From positions 70,651 to 86,337 of the forward strand of contig NAOQ01000329.1 in assembly GCA_002751075.1 (NCBI GenBank): DNA of 15,687 bases. The letters run 5' to 3'. Positions 7,963 to 15,687 of this stretch are shown piece by piece. Origin of the DNA: Ichthyophonus hoferi (lineage: Eukaryota; Opisthokonta; Ichthyosporea; Ichthyophonida; Ichthyophonidae). A model generated the notes under the pieces. It saw only the letters and a program-made list of their open reading frames with translations, searched no databases and had not been told where the DNA came from. Position 1 is the first letter of the stretch, and every line of letters begins with the position of its first letter. The position numbers and the translations under genes were made by a program.

Positions 7963-10900
7963 ATGCCTCAATCATTTTCCGAAGTCTTTTGGGTAAGTTT
8001 TCGTTTACATTTTTTTGCTTCTCTCTAATTTTTTTTTCCATTGGAAACGCTACTATTTTGGGTTTGTAGAAGGTAGCAATAGACATGTATATGTATTATA
8101 TTATATATATGGGTGGCTAAGTACCGGGTGATATGCACGGGTGTGTATATGTGACAGTGAGCAGAGGAATGACAGGATGTATATGTAGAGGCACAGGGTA
8201 TGCGCGTTTGACGGCTGATATTCTTATGTAATGTTGCTTTTTTAGATGCTTAATATAATATGTTTGTACCTTTATGTCTTTATATGTTGTTCACTCATTC
8301 GTCTGTTCCTTTCTTTTCTGTATCTTTCTCTTTTTTATGCCTGGTTGAATGTGTTATGGGTGTTTGTATGTATTCCAGCATTGATATCTATATATATATG
8401 TGTCCAGAGATTCCATGTAATACAACTATAATCCTATGATATGTGTATATAAGGCGATCTCATGTATAGCCAGTAGCTGGTGTAGGGGAGTGTCAGAGGG
8501 TAAACAGGGATGTATGGATCGATAAAGGACGGACTTAACCGAGTGAGTACAACCACAGGGGAAAGGCGATGAGTACACAGGATCATATGAAGGATTTGAG
8601 GCCTTGTACAAGAGGTTAAAGGAAGGAAACTCTATGACACAGGCACTATTGGAGGTGGTCACCAAGAGGTACATGTCTGTCCATGCATGCATGTGTGTGT
8701 ATGTATGTATATATGTGCATATATGACTCTGTATGGAGATAAAGGGTCCAACGACTGGACTCATTACATTGCCTGCCTGTATAGAACAACACATACAAAT
8801 ATGCGCATCATTACATCCAGATATTCATGTCTCTATGTCTCTCTGTGCAGGCCTACCATACATACCACATACCACCAGATAGTCTGACAGGTAGCCATCT
8901 ACACCTTTACAGGGCTCAGATAGAGAGACAGTATGGAGAGAGCATGCTTAAACTTGCAGAGACAAAGCACAAAGATGGACTTGGAGATCTTAAAGCCGCC
9001 TGGGACATGCTAATGTTGGGTAGATACATCAATACTTCTATACCTATATGTGTATGGAAGGGATCATTGCTCTCTGGCTGGCTGGATATATTTATTAGAC
9101 CAATCATTATCTCTTTGTTCACCCCAATATTTATTAATGGGATAATACAATAGGATAGCGATATGATGTTATATGATATGATAGGATAGGGTGGATGTAG
9201 TCTACTATAATATCATAAGATATAGTATGCTATACTATCCTTCTCTCTTTTTCTGTTCTGCTCATTTGCCTCTTATTATATATCTGTGTACACTACTATC
9301 ACCATCTTTATGATCATGTTGGGACTATGTAGTCTGTAATTATACATGTATATGTATATGTATCAGGATATAGGAGCACGTGTTCAAGGGTGACTGGGGG
9401 AGGCCTAGCTAGTATAGACCATGTAATATAATAACTTACCAGCCACAGGGACAGGGATGAAGTATAGGGATTAATATGTGACTGGGGGTTTGCAGCCACT
9501 AAGAATGTGGGCCAGAAACACCTTGACGTGTCCAGATTGATCCAGACTGACCTAGCCGTTAAACTGAGGGACTTCTCCAATAGTCAGAATACCACTAGAC
9601 ACAATGTGGGTTGCCCCTGGGCTTTCTCTGTGATATTATCCCATTGCCTATTACTTTCCTTCCCTGCTCTCCTCTGCTCATGCCCATAACTCTTTCTTTA
9701 TTCCACCGACTATGTATACAGAATAGATGTATAGTTGTGCTTTTTATCTTAATTATTTTGGTATTTTATATAAGTAATTTTTTTACTTCCGTTTATATGG
9801 TTTTTATCTGTGTGCAGGGTCATATATATGCATATGACTATCTTGATTATACTGGAAAATATCAGAATGATATGGGTACACGTATCTTGTTTAGATATCT
9901 GTGGAGTGGATAGGCAGGGGGTGAATATACGCTTATATATATGCATGTATATGTATGTATATGTATATATGATCCTCTCGTCTATTCTATCATATAAGAA
10001 TACCTTTATTCTACACTATGCTACCCTTTCCCACTTATACCTATGTAAAGGTGCAGCTGGTTACTATTCTATGGGGCTCTTATTTATGATTGGTCATGTT
10101 TCCTAATCCTATGACTATGACTATGACGTTTATACGTCTAAACCCTCAACTCTAGTAACCATTACAATATATATAAAAGTGCATTGTGCGTAGATACTTG
10201 TGCCTATGTGTTTATATGCATGCACGGGGTGATTAGTATGGACGTATATATATATATATGTGTGTATGTGTGTGTGGGTGTTTGTTGGTCTGTGTACTTG
10301 CTAACACGGTAGACGGGCAGTGCAAGAAAGGGTTCATGGAAAAACAAGAGAGAAGGGAAAAGGCCTATCTACATCTCAACAAGGTAATCCATTCCTACCT
10401 GTATGCATATATTAATTGAATGTAAATTCATCATTTTACATACATACATATAGATACAAATACATACACACACACTACATACATATAGATACAAATACAT
10501 ACACACACACATGGACCGTCACCATCCTCTCTCTAGCCATTTCAACCAATCTATAATATATAGTACCTAATCCACTAACCCATGGTAATCTGAAGGCCAA
10601 AAAGATGTCGGAGAAAGCCTGTCATGATTACTACGACTACCGAAACTCTGTAGAAGTAATGCAGACCGGTCAAGGATTTAATGCCAAGGAAATCGATAAA
10701 GTAACGTAACGTAATGATTATGATTGGTATCTTGGCTGGCCTGTCTATGTGTTGCTAGTAGGTGATTGATACTAATATTGTGCATTTACTGGTCACTGAT
10801 CATGCTTGTGATTATGATTATATGTTATATGCTACTATGCTGTTGGTTATTCATATTTTATTTGTTATTATACATCTTTGAGAGTATGATATTGATATTA

Positions 10901-13900
10901 GAGAAGATGGCCCCCTCTCCTCGTTGGTCCTTTCATCTACCTGCCTACGACATGTTACCGTTCGTCTTTCCCCGATTCTAAATCATATCACAGTGTATTG
11001 GTCCTATCATATCCCTCTTGATCGCGCACTCTTCTAATCTTTCTTTCCCTGCTGTATATAGGCCCGTATTAAATCAGATAAGGCCAAGATAGCAGCGGAG
11101 ACGGCTGATCTGGATTACCGCTATGCCGTACAGGGGATGGAGACCATAAAGGAGGGATGGGAGAGGGAGTGGGAGTCATGCTGCCAGGTGTGTGTACCAT
11201 CTATATCTCAACCTCCTATCTACCTCGTTGTGTTCCTCTTTCTCTAATTCCTCCTCCGTTATGTTCTGCATGTCTATTCATATATACGTGTGTACCAAGG
11301 TGTAAGTGGTCTTGATTGTTTGCTTATATGATTTCAACTGGTCGATGCAAACGCTAGGTATGTGCATTAACTTATATAGAAGCAAGAGGGCATATGAGAG
11401 TTCTAGTGTATGTATGATTAGGTAGGCCTGTGCCTATTTCTATAAATGTAGACATGACATGACATATTGTATATTGTATGGTTCTGTATATGTATTGGTA
11501 TGATGTACGTATTGTAACATATGCTGTTTAATATATATATAAATGTTCATATGCATGAGTGCTGTATACCTATACTGATGGCTTGGTGAGAGTATAGACC
11601 TTCCAGGAGCAGGAGACCGAGAGAATCGGACAGCTTCGTGATAGCATGTGGACCTTGAGTAACATGGGGTCATTGACCTGTGTAATGGATGACAACGTAG
11701 GTTAGGCTATTGTAAACCCTGTCATATCATACCTTTCTGTCTTATCTCCATATACCTCTATACCTCTATCTGTTTGCTTTCTCAGAGCTGTATTGCTCTA
11801 GATCTGATATTAACTTAGCATATAGGAGATCCTACGAAAATAGATATTCAGTGGAGGTTATATATGTCTATATGTAGGTATGTATGCATGTACTAACTAT
11901 CATCATACATCCTACCTCCAGCAATATGAGGGAGTCAGGGAATCTCTCCAACGGGTGGAGGTAGACAAGGAACTAGATACCATGGTGGCTAGCAGACAGA
12001 CGGGTAGATTGCACCCAGGTAGGTCACTCACCTCTGTATCTTATGTACCTCTTAATACTGTTTGTTGTCTTTCATATCCTTTATATCGTGGTGTGTAGGT
12101 CAACTCCTTTGTCTTTATTCCATGGTGTCGATGGTACCTGCATATGTATGCACATGTGTGTTTATCTCATTTTCTCTTTGGTTTATTTATATGCATTGTC
12201 CTCCCACGTTGTCTGTCTGGCTTTATTTTGGCTTATACTTATACCTATATTCGTATGTATAGCTACAATTGTCTACGCGTCCTTCTATAAGGAGGCGACC
12301 CCTGCAAATACAGTCCCCGAAGTAGCCAAGACTACTGGGGGTGAAGCAGCCGCTACAACCCTACTAGATGGGGGAGAGGCTGCTAATACGGGAATGAAGA
12401 AGGATTCATTGGGTAGGTTATGATGTGTGTGTTTTGTTTTTCCCCTCCTCGTTTTGTGTTCTCTTATTATTTTTAATGTAGCTGAGGATGATACGAAACA
12501 GTGTATAAGTATGAGGGGTAAGAAATTTTAAGAATGGTTCATGATATGAGAGGGCGACGATGTAGACGTAGGGGTTAACAAGGCCATGAAGAGAAAAAGA
12601 AACAGAAGATAATATTTGATGTATTAGTCACTCTGGTAAAATAGATCTACCGCCAGACAGACAGATGAAGTCAGTGTACAAGGCAACATGTATGCATATA
12701 TATATATAACCTATGACGTGAGGCATAGAGATACATCTGCTGTGGGGTCCAATATAAATTATATGTTAATCTGCTTGATGGATATCGATATGATGAGACT
12801 GATTGGCCTATCACCAGATGGTTTAGACAATCAACATCGTGAGGCAGCTAGCTCGTCAAATATACCTCCGGTAAATGCATACCCACATATGTAATCTTTT
12901 ATATATATATTAGCAATATTGGTGTAAGCGCATAGCTATAGATATACAGATACCCATGTCAGCCTATATGTCTGTAGTCTCTCCCAAGTACTTATATGAT
13001 TGTGATGTTAGTCGCTATATTCCTGTAGTGTTCTTGTCATAGCCCCTAGACCATAGGCATTTTTTTCTCTTCTTTGCTTGGTTTTTCTCTCTGGATTTTA
13101 TTCCTACCAAGACAAACATGACTTATAACCAATGGCCATCAAGACACAGATGCCAGCCAAGGAAGCACCAGAAACTGAGGCAGAACCTCATGGGGTCGCA
13201 TGTAGGTTGAATGTATATATATATATAGTATGATTTGTATTGTGGTTGAATATGTCTAGAGTTCTCTGTGTGTGTCTCCATCCATCTCATTACTCTCCCT
13301 ATCTTGTCTGTTTTGCTGTATATGACTGATAGGGTTGGATTGCTTCCTCACAGACAAAGCCCTATTTAACTATACAGCCCAAGGTCCAGCAGAACTCTCC
13401 TTCCAGGTATGGTGTTGTATATCTTTATTGTATCTTTCACTTGCTTTTTATTTTTATTTTCCTTTTTTTATCATAATAATATTCTGGTGTTCCGATCAAT
13501 ATATTTGATTCTAGACTTTACCTGACCTGGAATGGGACTGGATTCATTGTATGTCTTAAGTGTGGTATATTATCTTTAATTGCCTCATATAGGAGTATAT
13601 CATATTAAATAAGATATGTGATATGTGATATGTACCCATAGCTGTACAGATCCTAACCCTCTGGCTATACAGCAAGGAGATATCGTGCAGATTGTAGGTA
13701 CCGCTGAGGATCCTTGGTGGAGAGGAGAGCTCAATGGGCAATCTGGAATGGTCTATAAAGAATTCCTGGATCATAATTGTAGGTTCCCTCCCTTTGCTTT
13801 GCCTCTAATACTGCACCTCCCTTTCACTCTGGGTGTTACTATGTTGCTATATTTATGTGTTGGTGTTGTTTTCAGTCAATAGTGTGTATACAATTGTAAT

Positions 13901-14039
13901 GGTCCCGCAATACCGGGTCTATAGCTGCACAAGTACATACATTATAATGTATATTATAGGGCTAAATATTTGTAGAAACCGAAGACACGCGACTGTCCAT
14001 GGGCATGTTGGACTGGAATGTTGGTCTATAAAGATATAA
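7963..14039 (+). CDS. PSTPIP1: PSTPIP-family F-BAR and SH3 scaffold protein (16 coding exons, about 488 aa)
   Basis: Seen: exons 7963-7992, 8559-8668, 8913-9019, 9496-9605, 10321-10383, 10596-10700, 11062-11187, 11598-11696, 11922-12018, 12263-12412, 12482-12517, 12818-12870, 13144-13201, 13354-13406, 13673-13778 and 13876-14039. All introns are GT-AG, with phases 0,2,1,0,0,0,0,0,1,1,1,0,1,0,1 that keep one frame. Residues 1-290 form an F-BAR domain, 291-381 a Ser/Thr/Ala-rich linker and 382-432 an SH3 domain. Landmarks follow human PSTPIP1 as remembered: MPQ-F--FW start, ERQYGE (ERYGK), KNVGQKH (ENVGSSH), FQEQETERI (FQLQEFDRL), DDNQYEGVR (DDELYEEVR). Family role: bends and binds membranes, links PEST-type phosphatases, WASP and actin in the cytoplasm. 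The symbol marks the family; the gene may precede the vertebrate PSTPIP1/PSTPIP2 split. Length exceeds human PSTPIP1 (416 aa) because of linker and tail. Least sure: exons 11-13 and 16. Confidence 0.88.
8090..8430 (+). other. Part of intron 1 of the PSTPIP-like gene, no coding signal
   Basis: Intron 1 (7993-8558, 566 bp) contains (TA)n and TATATG runs and a T-rich tract. The hydrophobic 61-codon frame at 8246-8431 is a by-product of that composition. Donor GTAAGT and acceptor CCACAG are clear. Confidence 0.65.
9606..10320 (+). other. Intron 4 of the PSTPIP-like gene, with microsatellites
   Basis: This is the longest intron of the gene (715 bp). It carries TATG/TA runs at about 9930-9970 and a (TA)n(TG)n tract at about 10240-10275. 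Frames of about 100 codons here are Ile/Tyr/Met-rich and unrelated to F-BAR sequence. No exon is missing: the proteins from exons 4 and 5 align to the family without a gap. Confidence 0.7.
10441..10510. repeat. Perfect 35-bp tandem duplication in intron 5
   Basis: The unit TACATACATATAGATACAAA plus 15 more bases, ending in (CA)n, occupies 10441-10475 and again 10476-10510 without a mismatch. This suggests a recent slippage or duplication event in a CA-rich microsatellite setting between exons 5 and 6. Confidence 0.93.
12263..13201 (+). other. PSTPIP1: Linker exons 10-13 of the PSTPIP-like gene
   Basis: Exon 10 opens with ATIVYASFYKEATP, matching the PAPVPYQNYYDREVTP stretch of human PSTPIP1, then turns Ala/Thr/Gly-rich. 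Exon 11 is only 36 bp (EDDTKQCISMR). Exon 12 (GLDNQHREAASSSNIPP) and exon 13 (QMPAKEAPETEAEPHGVA) are polar and Pro/Glu-rich. Exons 10 and 11 are phase 1 to phase 1 and multiples of 3, and exons 12 plus 13 together are as well. Exon 12's acceptor (12817) and exon 13's (13143, or 13149 in the same frame) were picked mainly by frame and are the weak points. Confidence 0.65.
13354..13778 (+). other. PSTPIP1: SH3 domain exons 14-15
   Basis: Exon 14 encodes KALFNYTAQGPAELSFQ and exon 15 QGDIVQIVGTAEDPWWRGEL and onward, joined in phase 0 at 13406/13673. The join recreates the standard SH3 order: ALYDY motif (ALFNY, residues 384-388), RT-loop Glu395, Gly401-Asp402, the Trp pair 414-415 and Gly424. 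The usual Pro and Tyr of the last binding motif (PxxY) are replaced by Tyr427 and Phe430. Using the upstream AG at about 13640 for exon 15 would duplicate the RT loop, so 13673 is preferred. Confidence 0.85.
13876..14039 (+). other. PSTPIP1: Candidate last coding exon and C-terminal tail
   Basis: The donor after the SH3 domain (GTAGGT at 13779) and the acceptor TTGTTTTCAG (13875) are both good, and splicing gives Phe435 followed by 53 residues to TAA at 14037-14039. The tail (NSVYTIVMVPQYRVYS onward) is Tyr/Ile-rich with no known motif, so it may be fortuitous. Without splicing, the frame runs from the SH3 through the intron to TAG at 13879-13881. Either way the protein ends shortly after the SH3 domain, as in human PSTPIP1. 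Confidence 0.4.
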
Positions 14040-14763
14040 TAAGATATGAAGATATGAGGATGGGTGTAGAAGAATATAGAAATATGGCCAATTGCATTGA
14101 TATATAACACTTCCTTACAGAATTGCAGCCGTGTTTTGACCTAGGTGGTACAAGATAGGATTACTACTCACTGGTCATCGGCATTGCATGTAAATATTAA
14201 AGTATGCCTGCATGGCCATCGCCATATGCACACAAACGAATATCTACATCAAAGCATCGCAATGACCTATTGTAATTTAGATGCAGAACCCTTTTTGTAT
14301 ATTGTGAATTAAAATGATATCATAAATAATTTATGAAGTATTTAAAAGACGGATTTTTTTATTGTGGTGAAATGGCTTAATCGTGGTTAATTTTTTGCTC
14401 TGTGCCTCTCTACCATGGAGTACACTTAACATCTGTGTAGATATATATGTTCATACTGCCTCAGCATGTATTGTAGCAGTTACATGTGTGAGATCTAACC
14501 TTTTTTATCAACTTCATTTTATACCTGTGTGTACCACATAAGGCCCTATGTATTTCTGATTTGTCCTAAGTATGACGTTTAACATCAGATAACCCTACCT
14601 TGCTTAGCCTGTAAATGCTCTCTCTGCTGGAAATATGACTATGTATATATTATTGATGTATTCTAAAACCTATTTAATTAATGAGCATCTCATGGCTAAT
14701 ATATTTGGGGTAGTTAGGCCTTAAATGGATGTGTATGTTAAATTTGAAGCTTGCTATGAAATG
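14040..14763 (+). other. Probable 3' UTR and flank of the PSTPIP-like gene
   Basis: No further exon with family similarity is visible after 14039. Candidate poly(A) signals of the ATTAAA type occur at 14196-14201 and about 14308-14313; no AATAAA was found nearby. Which, if any, is used cannot be told from sequence. The rest of the stretch is AT-rich without structure I can name. Confidence 0.4.
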
Positions 14764-15058
14764 TTTTGAGAATAATAGAGACAGGAGTGTTCCTGTGACC
14801 TATGTTCTTTTAGAAAGGAGAGAGAATAGCGGATTAAGGGGGGTTTAAACGTGTCCCTTTGCCTCCACGGAGTACAAATATGAAGACATTGACATTTTTT
14901 ATTATTGAACAAGTCAGCAAGACTTGTCTTGGGCAGGATGCTTAAACAATGTGTTATCTGCACCCCAAAACGTATGATCGGAAATGGCTTGTTTTCTAGT
15001 CGCAGGGCTTCTGTCATTGGCTGGCTCCATTTTGATTGATCATCTTGGATTGCCATTT
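14764..15058 (-). repeat. Interspersed repeat, copy 3 (inverted relative to copy 1)
   Basis: The minus strand from 15058 to 14764 follows 5226-5515 block by block, starting AAATGGCAATCCAAGATGA and ending TATTATTCTCA. Beyond both ends the two copies differ, so these are likely the limits of the shared unit. This copy holds a 100-codon open frame on the minus strand (15056-14754) beginning MAIQDDQSKWSQPM, which has no recognised domain. In copy 1 the same stretch is not open. The frame may be chance or a remnant of an element-encoded peptide. Confidence 0.75.
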
Positions 15059-15687
15059 GTTGGACCCAAAGCGTTCAATACTTTTTTGTTACGGCTTATT
15101 CCTTTATGATACAGGACGGAGTCATCCAAATGAGGACATGATAATATGCTCTTATCGAGATAAGATCAGACAACCCTAGTGGATCCCTGGCGTCCTCATT
15201 ATAAATTGTATTAACCAATAAGAATTTTGATGATTGGTCTTATCTAGTGTCGCATCTCCTAATCCTAATATTAACAATAACGTTTATCCACAACCACAAT
15301 ACAATTAGATCGTACTTATCACACATAGCAGCCAGTAAGAAATGAAAGGCCTCTATATCTCTTAACCAATAACGTAAGATTAAACAACAACTATCGAAGG
15401 CTTTAGCTTGTAGGTTACCAAACGATAATCCCCAAATAGCACTTAGTATCCCTGATAATATTCCTATTTCTAATATATATCAAAACCCAATTACTCAATA
15501 GGATGATAAAAAGAAAGCGTATAAACGTAAGCCAAAATAATTAATAAAACCCCATTGCTCGGCTTCGGCTGTTCACAAAAATACCGTTAACTGGCAAAAA
15601 TACGAAGTACTCGTAACATGCACTAAACTTTGCGCAATATATATGTATATGTTGAAAGTTGTAAGGAATCAGTTATCTCAGTCTGGC
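15059..15687. other. Right flank, nothing identified
   Basis: AT-rich sequence with scattered ATTGG/CCAAT pentamers (15215, 15233, 15365) and a small GC-richer patch near 15555-15575. No open frame of note and no splice-linked exons were found on either strand. It could be the promoter side of a neighbouring gene, but nothing visible proves that. Confidence 0.5.

Larger units (their letters stand above)
7963..12018 (+). other. PSTPIP1: F-BAR-encoding exons 1-9
   Basis: Exon 1 encodes MPQSFSEVFW. Exon 2 gives the first long helix (YEGFEALYKRLKEGNS), exon 3 AQIERQYGESMLKLAE, exon 4 the NVGQKH segment, exon 5 KKGFMEKQERREKAY, exon 6 KKMSEKACHDYYDY, exon 7 ARIKSDKAKIAAETADLDYR and EGWEREWESCC, exon 8 the FQEQE helix with Trp235, and exon 9 QYEGVRESL. 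Coiled-coil heptads are evident in exons 5-8. The acceptor chosen for exon 8 (11597) rather than a second AG 9 bp later restores alignment of TFQ with human AFQ. The weakest splice site is the exon 4 donor, GTGGGT at 9606, which is supported by gap-free alignment across the join. Confidence 0.85.

Noticed and set aside
12551-12613. Possible alternative exon after exon 11 reading EGDDVDVGVNK then a Lys/Arg-rich end and a stop
   Set aside because: The intron before it would be only about 33 bp and lacks a pyrimidine tract. The downstream SH3 exons show that the main transcript goes on.
12688-12894. 68-codon frame covering exon 12, read as one independent small gene
   Set aside because: Only its end (12818-12870) fits the phase of the neighbouring exons; the rest has no similarity and lies in intron 11.
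13641-13672. Upstream extension of exon 15 (CTDPNPLAI)
   Set aside because: It would add a second half RT loop; the AG at 13671-13672 joins in phase 0 to exon 14 and gives a standard SH3 order.

Overview
The window looks like nuclear DNA of an invertebrate animal. It is strongly AT-rich, full of TA and TG microsatellites, and its genes are cut into small exons (about 30 to 330 bp) by short GT-AG introns (about 70 to 1050 bp). No bacterial features were seen. The protein families point to an animal or a very close relative; a sponge-like or other early-branching marine animal is possible, but the sequence alone does not settle this.

Layout. (1) Positions 1-2347, minus strand: the first three coding exons of a gene running off the left edge. 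The protein starts with a PCNA-binding PIP box that exists only after splicing (QKSMLNFF), followed by a lysine/glutamate-rich disordered stretch and a basic-then-acidic segment resembling the N-terminus of DNA ligase 1. (2) Positions 2348-2740: its probable promoter, with an E2F-like site and a cluster of CCAAT boxes, as expected for an S-phase gene. (3) Positions about 2740-7960: 5 kb with no gene I can support. It holds two copies of an interspersed repeat (a third, inverted, lies at 14764-15058), short tandem repeats, a hairpin and a polypurine block. (4) Positions 7963-14039, plus strand: a gene I reconstruct as 16 coding exons, whose product is an F-BAR plus SH3 protein of the PSTPIP (proline-serine-threonine phosphatase-interacting protein) family, about 488 residues. 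The F-BAR part aligns nearly without gaps to human PSTPIP1 as I remember it. (5) Positions 14040-15687: probable 3' UTR, the third repeat copy and unassigned sequence.

The two genes are divergently arranged and functionally unrelated: one belongs to DNA replication/repair in the nucleus, the other to membrane-actin scaffolding in the cytoplasm. I found no evidence of a new multi-gene system. The most useful content is the two split-gene models, which single-frame ORF reading does not reveal, and some unusual residues in the SH3 domain and at positions matching human PSTPIP1 disease sites.
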